From Woeseiaceae bacterium (GTDB lineage: Bacteria; Pseudomonadota; Gammaproteobacteria; Steroidobacterales; Woeseiaceae): DNA of 36,761 nt. The notes beneath the pieces are model-generated. The model did no database searches. It saw nothing but the letters and a program-made list of their open reading frames with translations, and was not told where the DNA came from. The position numbers and the translations under genes are program-made. Positions 1 through 8,307 of this stretch are shown piece by piece (position 1 is the stretch's first letter; each line of letters starts with the position of its first letter). The DNA lies in contig JASJCH010000026.1 in NCBI GenBank assembly GCA_030066075.1, positions 1-36,761 of the forward strand. Reading direction: 5' to 3'.

Positions 1-153
1 ATCAGCCCGCCGAGCTTCGACAAGCAGTTCGTGCGCGACTATCTCGACACGCTGGACTGGGACAAGACCGCGCCCGGGCCCGAGTTGCCGGCCGACGTGC
101 TCGAACAGACCAGCGCCAAGTACCAGGAAGCGTTCGACCGCCTGACACAATGA
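1..153 (+). CDS. purC: SAICAR synthase PurC, 3' end only
   Basis: Only the last 50 codons are in the window; the gene begins before base 1. Frame 1 is open from the first base to the TGA at 151-153. The visible residues include [17 protein letters not shown] and a [13 protein letters not shown] ending. These match the C-terminus of the long (about 300-residue, yeast Ade1-like) class of phosphoribosylaminoimidazole-succinocarboxamide synthase and not the short E. coli type. The enzyme joins aspartate to CAIR in step 8 of IMP synthesis. The stop overlaps the next gene's start as ATGA, so the two are probably translationally coupled. purE and purK, which make its substrate, lie 5 kb downstream on the same strand. 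Confidence 0.85.
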   Translation: MSPPSFDKQFVRDYLDTLDWDKTAPGPELPADVLEQTSAKYQEAFDRLTQ

Positions 154-1472
154 TCCCGACGCTGCGCAGCAAGTTCGACGACTTCGTCTGGGGCGACGGC
201 CTCGAGAAGCACGGTCTTGGCGGGCGCATCGCTGCGACCCTTCTGCGTTACTCCTACGGCCTGATACGCGACATGGTGTCGGGTCAGATCACCCTGCGCG
301 CCATGAGCCTCGTGTACACGACGCTGCTCTCGGTCGTGCCGCTGATCGCGTTCAGCTTCTCGGTGCTACAGGGATTCGGCATTCACAACCAGCTCGAGCC
401 GTTTCTCTTCGACTTCCTTGAGCCGCTGGGCGCCCAGGGCGCCGAGATGACCCGGCAGGTCATCGAACTCGTGGACAACGTCAAGGGCGGCGTGCTCGGC
501 GGCATCAGCCTGGCGTTCTTCATCTACACGGCCGTGTCGATGGTGCAGAAGATGGAGGAGAGTTTTAACTACGTCTGGTACGTGGCGAAACGCCGCAGCC
601 TGGCTCGCCGGCTGACCGAGTACATGGTCGTGCTACTGATTGGCCCAGTGATCATTGTCGTCGCGCTCGGCATGATCGCATCGCTCAAGAGCAATACCGT
701 GGTGCAGTTCCTGCTGACCAGCGAAGCGTTGGGGCCGGTCCTTGTCGCCACCAACAAGCTGACGCCCTACCTGCTCGTGACGGCCGTGTTTACGTTCCTC
801 TACATGTACATGCCGAATACGCGGGTGAAGTTCACAGCAGCCCTGTACGGCGGTCTCGCAGGTGGCTTCATCTGGGCCACGCTCAGCGTGGCGTTCGCGA
901 CATTCGTGGTGTTTTCCACGCGCACGCAGCTTATCTACTCGGGTTTCGCGGTCGCGATCCTGACGCTGATCTGGCTGTACCTGAACTGGATCGTGCTGCT
1001 GTTCGGCGCGCAGCTCGCCTACTACATCCAGAACCCGGCGTTCCTGCGCATCGGCCGCCGCGAGCCGCGGCTGTCCAACGCGATGCGCGAGCGCCTGGCG
1101 CTCAACATCATGCTGTTCGTCGGACGCGCATTTCGCGACACGGAAGTTTCGATCGATGCTCACGAGATCAGCCGCCGGATGCGCATCCCGTCGATCACGC
1201 TGGCGCCCGTCCTCGAGGCGCTCGAGGCCGGCGGCCTGCTCGCGGTCACTGACAAGGACGACCTGTTGCCCGGCAAGGACATGGCCACGATTCGCCTCGA
1301 CGACATCCTTTCCGTCGTTCGCGTGCACGGCGAGACCGGGTCCTATCGCGACCCCAAATGGTCGAAAGAAGTCGACTCGCTGGGTCGGGCCCTCGACAGT
1401 GCGGTCATCGAAGTTGTCGGCACGCGGACCCTGTCCGACTTGCTGGCGCACGCCCCGTCCGGCAATCAGTAG
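150..1472 (+). CDS. YihY/BrkB family inner-membrane protein
   Basis: A 440-residue polytopic membrane protein of the YihY/BrkB (UPF0761) family, once mis-assigned as RNase BN. About six hydrophobic helices lie between roughly residues 45 and 290. The [20 protein letters not shown] stretch and a polar [10 protein letters not shown] segment after helix 2 are characteristic. The last 140 residues are soluble and look like a winged-helix tail, as in the longer members of the family. The biochemical role of the family is unsettled; a transport or envelope role is inferred. The start ATG overlaps the purC stop (ATGA) and has no clear Shine-Dalgarno site of its own, which points to coupling with purC. 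Confidence 0.85.
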   Translation: MIPTLRSKFDDFVWGDGLEKHGLGGRIAATLLRYSYGLIRDMVSGQITLRAMSLVYTTLLSVVPLIAFSFSVLQGFGIHNQLEPFLFDFLEPLGAQGAEMTRQVIELVDNVKGGVLGGISLAFFIYTAVSMVQKMEESFNYVWYVAKRRSLARRLTEYMVVLLIGPVIIVVALGMIASLKSNTVVQFLLTSEALGPVLVATNKLTPYLLVTAVFTFLYMYMPNTRVKFTAALYGGLAGGFIWATLSVAFATFVVFSTRTQLIYSGFAVAILTLIWLYLNWIVLLFGAQLAYYIQNPAFLRIGRREPRLSNAMRERLALNIMLFVGRAFRDTEVSIDAHEISRRMRIPSITLAPVLEALEAGGLLAVTDKDDLLPGKDMATIRLDDILSVVRVHGETGSYRDPKWSKEVDSLGRALDSAVIEVVGTRTLSDLLAHAPSGNQ

Positions 1473-1487
1473 GGCAAAGGAGGACGC

Positions 1488-2249
1488 ATGCTGTTGCGCC
1501 GGGTCATTGAACACGTCAGGACCCAGAACTGGTTCGCGGTCTGGCTGGATTTCGTCATCGTCGTTGTGGGTGTGTTTCTGGGTATCCAGATAGGCAACTG
1601 GAACGAGGAGCGGGTATTCAACGACCAGGAGGAGATGCTGCTGCTCGATCTCCGGTCGGAGATCGAAGAGAGCGCCAGCCGGGCGGGCAGTTACTGGCGA
1701 TCTTACCTGGGCCAGGTTTCAGAGGCCGGCGCCCGATCCATCGCGTTTATCAACTCCGATGAACCCTGTTCGGACGACTGCTGGGAACGCATCATCGATT
1801 TTTTTCACGCGTCACAATTCATATCGCTGGAGCTCGATCGCACAGTCCTGGACGAGATGCAGCGATTGGGATTACCGCGCGACCGGGATGTCGAAACGGT
1901 GGTCTCGGCCTACTATCTCCAGGGCCGGGGCATTGCGCAGAACCTCAATGAAAGACCCGACTATCGCAAGCTCGTTCGCGAACTTATCCCGCACGACATG
2001 ATGGAAGAGCTCTGGCGGGGATGCCACGATGTCAACGGCGGTATTGAGGTTCTGACGCGCAGCTGCACGCCGACCAGCGACGACGCCACGCTGAGGGCAG
2101 TCGTCGATGAAATTCGCACGAATGTCCGCATCAAACAGACGCTCAATCACTGGACGTCAATGACGAACACCATCAGGCCCTACCTCGACGACCTCGCCGA
2201 GGTAGGCCATGCGGCGATAAGCGCGATCGACGCGGCGTTGAACCGCTAG
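1488..2249 (+). CDS. DUF6090-like membrane-anchored protein of unknown function
   Basis: A 253-residue protein with one strong N-terminal transmembrane helix (about residues 20-37) followed at once by IQIGNWNEER. A helix ending in QINNWNE-like residues is the hallmark of the DUF6090 group, to which I assign it by resemblance only. The remainder is soluble and acidic, with four cysteines, two of them close together (CSDDC, about residue 98), which could form disulfides if the domain is periplasmic. AAAGGAGG stands 5 bases before the ATG, an excellent Shine-Dalgarno site, so this start is secure. It follows the YihY gene by 15 bp and is probably co-transcribed with it. No function can be named. 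Confidence 0.75.
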   Translation: MLLRRVIEHVRTQNWFAVWLDFVIVVVGVFLGIQIGNWNEERVFNDQEEMLLLDLRSEIEESASRAGSYWRSYLGQVSEAGARSIAFINSDEPCSDDCWERIIDFFHASQFISLELDRTVLDEMQRLGLPRDRDVETVVSAYYLQGRGIAQNLNERPDYRKLVRELIPHDMMEELWRGCHDVNGGIEVLTRSCTPTSDDATLRAVVDEIRTNVRIKQTLNHWTSMTNTIRPYLDDLAEVGHAAISAIDAALNR

Positions 2250-2296
2250 CTGCGGCGGTGGGCTTTGACGCGGACGACCTTGCCGTCAATGCCTGC

Positions 2297-3262
2297 TCAG
2301 AACCGGACAGATACGCTCAGGGAGAACCCATCCTGGTCCGTATCGCTGTCCCTGTCGGCCGGCTGGAAAGCGACGCTGCCGCGAGAGTCGACATCGTCAA
2401 CGCGGTAGCTGGCGCCGAGAACGACGCTCGGCGTGACGAACCAGCTCGCGAAGCCCTCGTAACTCGTGCTCTCAAGGAACTCAGGGTCCGCATCCTGCTC
2501 GACGATGCGCAGGCCGAACTCGACATCGCGGTTGGGATACAGCGACAGCGCGGCGTTCCAGCTATCAATCTCAAGGTCGAAATCGCCGTCAGTGCGCGCA
2601 TAGCCGAGATCGACACCGTACTGCCAGGTCTCGCCCATGTCACCGAGATGAGCAAACGCCAATGCGACAACGGTTGCGTCGGCGACGTCATCATCCGTCT
2701 CGCTGACGTCTAGCGCCAATGTCGTCGTATCGAACAGGTACTTGCCGACGCCCAGGCGCCACGCTGTCGCGTCGCTGGAGCCGCCGATGGTGCCGCCGAC
2801 ATTCGCGTCCGCCTCTGCAACGCCCGCATTCATAAACCAGCCGCTGTCGCGCCAGACGTAGCGCAGGTCGAGCGCATAGGCGTCCCCATCTGACTCGAAT
2901 TCACCCTCGAACGGGGGAACCAGCGGGTCCGTGCTCACGATCGAGGTCGAGAACGTCACGTCGGTCCGGACATAGCCCACACTGAGCATGGACGCGCGAT
3001 CGACGAACGCCGCCCGGGCTCGGGGCCCGTTGTCGTCGGAAAGGCCCGCGAAATACCAGCTGCCGAACAGGCCGTAGGCGTCCGTATCGACTTCCGTCGC
3101 GTTGAAAATTGTGCCCACGTTGGACGTAAAGGTCTGCTCTGAATCGAGCTGGGTCCTGTCGTACGTGAGGCCAACCTCAAAGTCGAAGTCGTCAGCTGCA
3201 GCGCCGCCCGCCAGCAGTATCGCGCCCAGTAACAGGGCGCGGAGGCCAATCCTTAAAGCCAT
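2297..3262 (-). CDS. Outer-membrane porin-like beta-barrel protein
   Basis: About 321 residues: a cleavable signal peptide (hydrophobic LLLGAILLAGGAAA, probable cleavage before DDFDF), then alternating hydrophobic/polar strands rich in D, S, T, Y and G. It ends SLSVSVRF; a terminal phenylalanine is the usual recognition signal for the BAM machinery. It is therefore an outer-membrane beta-barrel, perhaps a putative porin, with unknown solute. Two ATGs exist at 3268 and 3262. The AAGGAG at 3277-3272 lies 3 bases from the first and 9 from the second, so I chose 3262. The gene is oriented opposite to the upstream pair and converges on the DUF6090-like gene, with 47 bp between their stops. Confidence 0.75.
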   Translation of the reverse strand: MALRIGLRALLLGAILLAGGAAADDFDFEVGLTYDRTQLDSEQTFTSNVGTIFNATEVDTDAYGLFGSWYFAGLSDDNGPRARAAFVDRASMLSVGYVRTDVTFSTSIVSTDPLVPPFEGEFESDGDAYALDLRYVWRDSGWFMNAGVAEADANVGGTIGGSSDATAWRLGVGKYLFDTTTLALDVSETDDDVADATVVALAFAHLGDMGETWQYGVDLGYARTDGDFDLEIDSWNAALSLYPNRDVEFGLRIVEQDADPEFLESTSYEGFASWFVTPSVVLGASYRVDDVDSRGSVAFQPADRDSDTDQDGFSLSVSVRF

Positions 3263-3306
3263 TGTCATTCTCTCCTTGAATTTCGGGTTTCGCAGCTGCG
3301 TGGTTA

Positions 3307-4626
3307 TCAGGCGCCTGCAATGGTCATTTCTTCGACGAGCACGGAACCGCAGCGGATACCGCCGCGCAAGTCCTGATCGTCACCGATCGCCGCGATTCGC
3401 GGGTACAGGTCGCGCAGGTTGCCGGCGATCGTGACCTCGTGCACCGGGCACTTGATCTCGCCGTTCTCCACCCATTGCCCCACGGCGCCACGCGAGTAGT
3501 CGCCAGTTACCATGTTGAGGCCATGGCCGATCAGTTCCTCGACGATAAAGCCCGTGCCCATCTCGCCGATCAGAGTTGCGAGGTCGCCGCCGGTTCCTGG
3601 TACAAGCAGGTTTTGCGCCCCGCCGGCGTTCGCCGTCGTCTGCAAACCGAGCCGCCGCGCCGAGTAGCTGCTGAGGACATACTCGCGCAACACGCCGCCG
3701 GAGATGATGTCGCGATCCCAGGTGCCGACGCCCTCCGCATCATAGGCCGCGCTCGCCATGCCCTTCGGAATATGCGGCCGCTCCTCGATGTTGACGAAGT
3801 CCGGGAAGACCTGCTCACCGACTGCGTCCAGCAGGAACGAGGCTTTGCGGTACTGCGCGCCGCCCGAGGCCGCGCCGATGGCGTGGCCGATAAACCCGCG
3901 CGCCAGCTCGGGAATGAACAGCACCGGGGCCTTGGTGGTCTTGATCTTCTGCGCCCCGAGCCGGCTGACGGCCCGCCTGCCCGCCGTCACCCCGATGTGC
4001 TCGACGTCTTCGAGGTCGGCCGCATCCCTTGCGGCGCTGTAGTAGTAGTCGCGCTGCATCTCGCCGGCCTCACTGGCGAGCACGACGCAACTCACGCTGT
4101 GGCTGGACTTCGCATAACTACCGACAAAACCGTGGCTATTGCCGTAAGCGCGCACGCCGCGGTTGGTGGACACCGTCGCGCCCTCGGAGTTGGTGATTCG
4201 CGCGTCGACCTCGAGACCGGCAGCCTCGCAGGCGATCGCCATGTCAATGGCCTGTGCCGCCTCAATCTCCCACGGATGGTCGAGATCGAGGTCCTTTGCA
4301 TCCGTGCACATCAGGTCGGCGTCGGCGAGCCCCGAGAACTTATCCTGCGCGGTGCAATCCGCGAAAGTACAGGCCTTGGCCACCGCCTCGCGGATCGACT
4401 CGGGCTGGGTATCCGACGTGCTTGCGCTGCCCTTGCGCGAGTCCTTGTACACCGTGATCCACAGACCGCGGTCGTTCGTGTATTCGAGATTCTCGACGTC
4501 ACCCAGCCGCGCCGTAGCAGCCAGCCCGGTGTCGCAGCTCGCCGCCACTTCGGCCTGGTCGACGCCGCGCTCTCCCGCCTCCTCGAGCGCTGCGCGCACG
4601 AGGAGTTCCAGTTCATCTCGTCCCAT
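3307..4626 (-). CDS. pmbA: Metalloprotease-related protein PmbA/TldE
   Basis: At 439 residues this is full length for PmbA (TldE), the non-catalytic partner of TldD. Together they form a heterodimeric zinc protease that degrades unfolded peptides, matures microcin B17 and processes CcdA in E. coli. Family features visible here include the LPGTGGDLATLIGEMGTGF and FIVEELIGHGLNMVTGDYSRG segments near the C-terminus. It lacks the HExxxH zinc motif that TldD has, as expected for TldE. Its partner tldD is encoded at 8584-10026. The adjacent divergent darP gene (16 bp gap) is the same pairing as yjgA-pmbA in E. coli. Confidence 0.92.
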   Translation of the reverse strand: MGRDELELLVRAALEEAGERGVDQAEVAASCDTGLAATARLGDVENLEYTNDRGLWITVYKDSRKGSASTSDTQPESIREAVAKACTFADCTAQDKFSGLADADLMCTDAKDLDLDHPWEIEAAQAIDMAIACEAAGLEVDARITNSEGATVSTNRGVRAYGNSHGFVGSYAKSSHSVSCVVLASEAGEMQRDYYYSAARDAADLEDVEHIGVTAGRRAVSRLGAQKIKTTKAPVLFIPELARGFIGHAIGAASGGAQYRKASFLLDAVGEQVFPDFVNIEERPHIPKGMASAAYDAEGVGTWDRDIISGGVLREYVLSSYSARRLGLQTTANAGGAQNLLVPGTGGDLATLIGEMGTGFIVEELIGHGLNMVTGDYSRGAVGQWVENGEIKCPVHEVTIAGNLRDLYPRIAAIGDDQDLRGGIRCGSVLVEEMTIAGA

Positions 4627-4628
4627 GC

Positions 4629-4640
4629 GATAAGCTTATC
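4629..4640. promoter_or_regulatory. Perfect 12-bp palindrome between pmbA and darP starts
   Basis: GATAAGCTTATC is a perfect inverted repeat and fills 12 of the 16 bases between the two divergent start codons. It could be an operator or a shared core-promoter piece. The gap is too short to hold two complete promoters, so at least part of each promoter must lie in the opposite gene. Role inferred from position only. Confidence 0.35.
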
Positions 4641-4642
4641 CG

Positions 4643-5134
4643 GTGACCGATCCAAAGCCCAGCAAAAGCGCCCGCAAACGCCAGCAGATCCAGCTGCAGA
4701 AACTCGGCGAAGAGCTTATCGACCTCAGCGATAGCGACCTCGAGTCGTTCGGCCTCGACCAGCGCATTGTCGATGCTGTTCGCGCTGCCCGCTCGATCCG
4801 GTCGCATGGGGCTCTGCGACGCCAGAAGCAGCTCATCGGCAAGCTGATGCGTGACCTCGATCCTGAGCCGATCCGCGCCGGTCTTGCGGCGCTGCGCGCC
4901 GACGACCTCGCCGCCAAGCGAGTCTTCGCCAACGCGGAGCAATGGCGTGACCGGCTGTTACGCGAGGGAGCCGCTGCCGTTGCCGCATTCGAGCAGGAGA
5001 CCGGCCAGCCGGAGTCCGGTCTCGCCAGGCTTCTGGCCGACAACGAGGTCGCGATCAGCGACCGCGCCGAGAAGACGCTGCGCAGGGAGATTTTCCGGCG
5101 GGTCCACGAGATTCTGGTTAAAATTGCGCGATGA
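4643..5134 (+). CDS. darP: Ribosome biogenesis protein DarP (YjgA, DUF615)
   Basis: A 163-residue basic helical protein matching DarP/YjgA, a factor that binds late 50S assembly intermediates and helps dock 23S rRNA helices around the peptidyl-transferase centre. Recognisable features are [18 protein letters not shown] at the N-terminus, [13 protein letters not shown] in the centre and the [17 protein letters not shown] end. The N-terminus is shorter than in E. coli. The start is GTG: an in-frame TAA at 4631-4633 excludes any earlier start, and no Shine-Dalgarno site precedes it, so the message may be nearly leaderless. The TGA overlaps the purE ATG (ATGA). Confidence 0.88.
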   Translation: MTDPKPSKSARKRQQIQLQKLGEELIDLSDSDLESFGLDQRIVDAVRAARSIRSHGALRRQKQLIGKLMRDLDPEPIRAGLAALRADDLAAKRVFANAEQWRDRLLREGAAAVAAFEQETGQPESGLARLLADNEVAISDRAEKTLRREIFRRVHEILVKIAR

Positions 5135-5619
5135 CGTTCAAAGTCGGCATCATCATGGGCTCACGCTCGGACTGGGACACGATGCAGCACGCCAGCGCCA
5201 TGCTGGACTCGCTCGGCGTCCACCACGAGGTTCGCGTCGTATCGGCCCACCGCACGCCGGACCTGCTGTTCGAATACGCCGACGCCGCAGTGGAGCGCGG
5301 TATTGAAGTCATCATTGCCGGCGCCGGGGGCGCTGCGCACCTGCCGGGTATGACCGCCGCCAAGACCCGGATTCCGGTCCTCGGCGTCCCGGTGCAGTCA
5401 AAAGCCCTCAACGGCATGGACTCCCTGTTGTCGATCGCCCAGATGCCAGCCGGCGTTCCCGTGGGCACCATGGCCATCGGCAAGGCCGGCGCGAGCAACG
5501 CCGCGCTGCTCGCCGCGGCCATCATCGCGAATCATGACCCGGCCGTGGCGAGCGCCCTTGATCAATACCGGCAGAATCAGACCAACAAGGTCCTCGCCGA
5601 CCCCGACCCCAGCGCTTAA
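5131..5619 (+). CDS. purE: N5-carboxyaminoimidazole ribonucleotide mutase PurE
   Basis: A 162-residue class I PurE, which converts N5-CAIR to CAIR in purine synthesis. The phosphate/substrate loop [11 protein letters not shown] is at residues 9-19. The catalytic histidine lies in [15 protein letters not shown] near residue 42. The [11 protein letters not shown] loop and the [17 protein letters not shown] segment are intact. Length is normal for the bacterial enzyme. Its start overlaps the darP stop and purK begins 5 bp after its end, so darP-purE-purK form one translationally linked unit. Its product feeds the enzyme whose 3' end opens the window (purC). Confidence 0.97.
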   Translation: MTFKVGIIMGSRSDWDTMQHASAMLDSLGVHHEVRVVSAHRTPDLLFEYADAAVERGIEVIIAGAGGAAHLPGMTAAKTRIPVLGVPVQSKALNGMDSLLSIAQMPAGVPVGTMAIGKAGASNAALLAAAIIANHDPAVASALDQYRQNQTNKVLADPDPSA

Positions 5620-5624
5620 CGGTC

Positions 5625-6701
5625 ATGCGCATTGGCATCATAGGCGCCGGCCAACTCGGCCAAATGCTGGGCTTCGCGGCGCGCGAGCTCGGCCATGAGT
5701 GTTTCTTCCTCGACCCCGCGGAGCGCCCGCCTGCCGCGCGGGTCGGCCCGGTGATCCAGGCGCCGTTCGACGATTCCGTGGCCCTCTCCGTACTGGCCGA
5801 GAAGGTAGACGTGATGACCTACGAATTCGAAAACGTGCCCGTGGAGGCGTTACGGGATCTCGGTAAGACCGTGCCCATCTACCCACCGCTGGAAGCGCTG
5901 CGACTCGCCCAGGATCGTCTTGACGAAAAGCAGCTGTTTGCGCGACTCGACATTCCGCTGCCCGGCTATCACGTTGTGGATAGCCCCGACGATCTGCACG
6001 CGGCCTGCGACGCGATTGGACTGCCGCTCGTGGTCAAAACGCGGCGCCTGGGTTACGACGGCAAGGGCCAGTTCGTGCTCAAGGTCAAAGATCAGATCGA
6101 CGAGGCCTGGGAGGCGGTCGGCGGCGTGCCCCTGATTGCCGAACAATGGGTCCCCTTCGATTACGAGGTTTCGGCTATCGGCGCGCGCAGCGTTCACGGC
6201 GACATCGCAGCCTACTGCCTGACGCATAACGAGCATGCGGGCGGCATCCTGCGAGTCTCACGGGCGCCGGTCGACGACGAGGCGCTCACCGCGAAGGCGC
6301 AGGCGTACCTGTCGCGCATGCTGGAGCACCTGGATTATGTCGGCGTTCTCGCGCTAGAGCTGTTCGTGGTCGGCGACGAACTGCTCGCCAACGAATTCGC
6401 GCCCCGGGTCCACAACTCGGGCCACTGGACCATTGAAGGCGCCGAAACCAGCCAGTTTGCCAACCACGTACTCACTGTCTCGGGCAGCCGCCCCGCATCG
6501 ACTGCCGTGCCCGGTCATGCAGGGATGGTCAACCTGATCGGCACGATCCCGGACGCGGCCAGGGCGTCCGGGCAGGGGACCTTGCATGATTATGGCAAGG
6601 CGCCCCGGCCGGGCAGGAAACTCGGCCATATCACGGTGGTAGCGGATTCCGCCGCCGAGCGCGACGTGCAAACGGCCGCCGTTAGCGAAACTGTGAAGTA
6701 A
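5625..6701 (+). CDS. purK: N5-CAIR synthase PurK
   Basis: A 358-residue ATP-grasp enzyme that carboxylates AIR with bicarbonate and ATP to give N5-CAIR, which PurE then rearranges. The N-terminal GIIGAGQLGQMLGFAARELG is diagnostic, followed by TYEFENVP. ATP-grasp elements include VVKTRRLGYDGKGQ (about residues 135-148) and EFAPRVHNSGHWTIEGAETS (about 255-275), holding the metal- and substrate-binding residues. Length is typical. The purE stop is only 5 bp upstream and no separate promoter is evident. The usual pair is complete, so purine synthesis uses the bacterial two-step route at this point. Confidence 0.97.
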   Translation: MRIGIIGAGQLGQMLGFAARELGHECFFLDPAERPPAARVGPVIQAPFDDSVALSVLAEKVDVMTYEFENVPVEALRDLGKTVPIYPPLEALRLAQDRLDEKQLFARLDIPLPGYHVVDSPDDLHAACDAIGLPLVVKTRRLGYDGKGQFVLKVKDQIDEAWEAVGGVPLIAEQWVPFDYEVSAIGARSVHGDIAAYCLTHNEHAGGILRVSRAPVDDEALTAKAQAYLSRMLEHLDYVGVLALELFVVGDELLANEFAPRVHNSGHWTIEGAETSQFANHVLTVSGSRPASTAVPGHAGMVNLIGTIPDAARASGQGTLHDYGKAPRPGRKLGHITVVADSAAERDVQTAAVSETVK

Positions 6702-6776
6702 CGCACTTCGTCGTGGGGAACTGCGCCATAGCCGCTGGCCGGGAAAAGCGGGTAAACTGGTTCAAAAGTACGCCCT

Positions 6777-8018
6777 ATGTCTTACCTTGAGCATTTCAAC
6801 CTGCAGGAGCAGCCGTTTCGGCTGACTCCGGACCCGGATTTCCTTTACTGGACGAAACAGCACGCCCGGGCCAAAGCCTACATGGAGTCGACGATCTGGC
6901 TCGCCGACGGCTTTGTCGTGATCACGGGAGACATCGGCTCGGGCAAGACCACGCTGTTGCAGTCCTTCCTCTCGGAGCTGGACGACGATGTCGTCTACGC
7001 CGTCGTGTCGCAGACGCAGCTCACCGCTACCGAGTTCCTGCAGGCGGTGCTCACCGAGTTCGGATTCAAGCCGTTCGACAAACAGAAAGTCGAGCTGCTC
7101 GACATGCTCAACATGTTCCTGATCGAGCAGTACTCCAATGGCAAGAAGGTCGTGCTGATCGTCGACGAGGCGCAAAACCTGTCCAAGAAGGTCCTGGAGG
7201 AGGTGCGCCTGCTGTCCGGCATCGAGACTCACAAGGAAAAGGTGCTGCGCATCATCCTGGCCGGCCAGCCCGAGCTCAAGGAAACCCTCGAGTCGCCGAG
7301 CCTGCAACAGCTCGTCCAACGGGTACGGCTGCGCTTTCACATTGGTCCACTCGACAGCAGCGAGATGCGCCAATACATCAACCACCGCCTGCAGGTCGCG
7401 GGCCGCGAGGGCGATGACCTGTTCGATGACGAGGCCCTCGAAGTCATCTATCGATACACGGGCGGCGTGCCGCGTCTCATCAATACGCTCTGCGACACGG
7501 CCCTGCTTTGCGCGTGTACGGATCAGAAGACGGCTGTCACGGTCGACGAGGTCATGGTTGCCGTTGCCGAACTCGACTGGCAGGAGCACGAGAGCACGAC
7601 CGGGCGTCACAGAAAACTCGAGCAGCTGCAGGCACAGCTGGTCGACGATTCGATGCTGACCCAGATCGAGGTCCGCAGCGACGGCGAACAGGTGGCACTG
7701 CACACCTATCCGCTGGGGCGGGTCATCGTCGGCCGCTCACCGGACAATGAGGTCTATATCAAGAGCAAGTTTGTCAGCCGCCACCATGCACAGATCGTCA
7801 CCGACGAGGAAGGCTGCATCATTGAAGATCTGAACAGCACAAACGGCGTGTTCCTCGGCGAGAAACAGATCAAGAAATACCGGCTCCACGACGGCGACGT
7901 GGTCACCATTGGCGACCAGGAACTGATCTATAGCGACCTGCGTAAGCGCGAGCCGGCCAACGAGGGACAGATTACCGACGTGATTGGCGAGGAGGATGGC
8001 GTCGTCGTCGGCGAGTGA
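6777..8018 (+). CDS. ExeA-like AAA ATPase with C-terminal FHA domain
   Basis: A 413-residue fusion. The N-terminus (YLEHFNLQEQPFRLTPDPDFLYW) is the ExeA/GspA and XrtA-associated ATPase signature. Walker A is GDIGSGKTT (residues 51-59) and Walker B is VVLIVDEAQNLS (about 125-136), followed by sensor and lid regions to about residue 280. After a linker, a forkhead-associated domain carries GRS (about 319), SRHHA and NSTNG (about 353), the phosphothreonine-binding set. No transmembrane helix or peptidoglycan-binding domain is seen, unlike classical ExeA. I infer a cytoplasmic motor whose partner is recognised by FHA. No secretion gene or Ser/Thr kinase is nearby. A 75-bp gap separates it from purK. 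Confidence 0.82.
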   Translation: MSYLEHFNLQEQPFRLTPDPDFLYWTKQHARAKAYMESTIWLADGFVVITGDIGSGKTTLLQSFLSELDDDVVYAVVSQTQLTATEFLQAVLTEFGFKPFDKQKVELLDMLNMFLIEQYSNGKKVVLIVDEAQNLSKKVLEEVRLLSGIETHKEKVLRIILAGQPELKETLESPSLQQLVQRVRLRFHIGPLDSSEMRQYINHRLQVAGREGDDLFDDEALEVIYRYTGGVPRLINTLCDTALLCACTDQKTAVTVDEVMVAVAELDWQEHESTTGRHRKLEQLQAQLVDDSMLTQIEVRSDGEQVALHTYPLGRVIVGRSPDNEVYIKSKFVSRHHAQIVTDEEGCIIEDLNSTNGVFLGEKQIKKYRLHDGDVVTIGDQELIYSDLRKREPANEGQITDVIGEEDGVVVGE

Positions 8019-8030
8019 TTCCGACGGGCA

Positions 8031-8258
8031 TCAGCGATCGTTACGCTGGCCCACCCGACCATCAGTGACGCGGTAATCGCGCCGCTTCAGCAATACCACG
8101 AGTCCCGCGACAAGGCAGACCACGCCCGTGATGAAACAAACGCTGGGCCAGATTCCGTGGTTGAGGTACATAGACGCGCCCAGTGACAGCGCCCCGGCCA
8201 GGATATACAGGTACGGAAGACTCTCGTAGATTGGCCGGGAAACCCACATGGGTTTCAT
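8031..8258 (-). CDS. Small two-helix membrane protein, unknown function
   Basis: 75 residues with two hydrophobic stretches (YLYILAGALSLGASMYL and VCFITGVVCLVAGLVVLL) joined by a short polar loop, then a basic, polar tail KRRDYRVTD. This is the pattern of a small inner-membrane protein with both ends probably cytoplasmic. No family is recognised. The ATG at 8256-8258 has no Shine-Dalgarno site and stands between two perfect hairpins; a second in-frame ATG exists at 8249. It is the last gene of the tldD-side minus-strand run and converges on the ATPase gene, with 12 bp between stops. Confidence 0.6.
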   Translation of the reverse strand: MKPMWVSRPIYESLPYLYILAGALSLGASMYLNHGIWPSVCFITGVVCLVAGLVVLLKRRDYRVTDGRVGQRNDR

Positions 8259-8280
8259 TGTCCATAGCAGCCGCTATGGA
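8240..8280 (-). promoter_or_regulatory. Two tandem hairpins enclosing a start codon
   Basis: On the plus strand 8261-8280 reads TCCATAGC-AGCC-GCTATGGA, an 8-bp perfect stem with a 4-base loop. 8240-8255 reads AAACCC-ACAT-GGGTTT, a 6-bp perfect stem. The ATG of the small membrane protein (8258-8256) sits in the 5 bases between them. In RNA the first hairpin would cover the ribosome-landing region. Neither is followed by a T-run, so an ordinary intrinsic terminator is unlikely. A translational control role is inferred. Confidence 0.4.
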
Positions 8281-8307
8281 GTCCAGTGACGATTTGGTTG
8301 GCCGCCC

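Noticed and set aside
2250..2296. Possible terminator between the DUF6090-like gene and the porin gene
   Set aside because: TTGACG and CGTCAA could pair around a 13-base loop, but the stem is only 6 bp and no T-run follows.
3439..4734. 431-codon plus-strand frame over pmbA and into darP
   Set aside because: Antisense shadow of pmbA; arginine/histidine-rich, with no motif and no ribosome-binding site.
6702..6776. Promoter before the ATPase-FHA gene
   Set aside because: TAAACT resembles a -10, but no acceptable -35 lies 16-18 bases upstream, so no promoter is claimed.
6762..7703. 313-codon minus-strand frame over the ATPase-FHA gene
   Set aside because: Antisense to clear Walker motifs; Leu/Gln/His-rich with no family resemblance.
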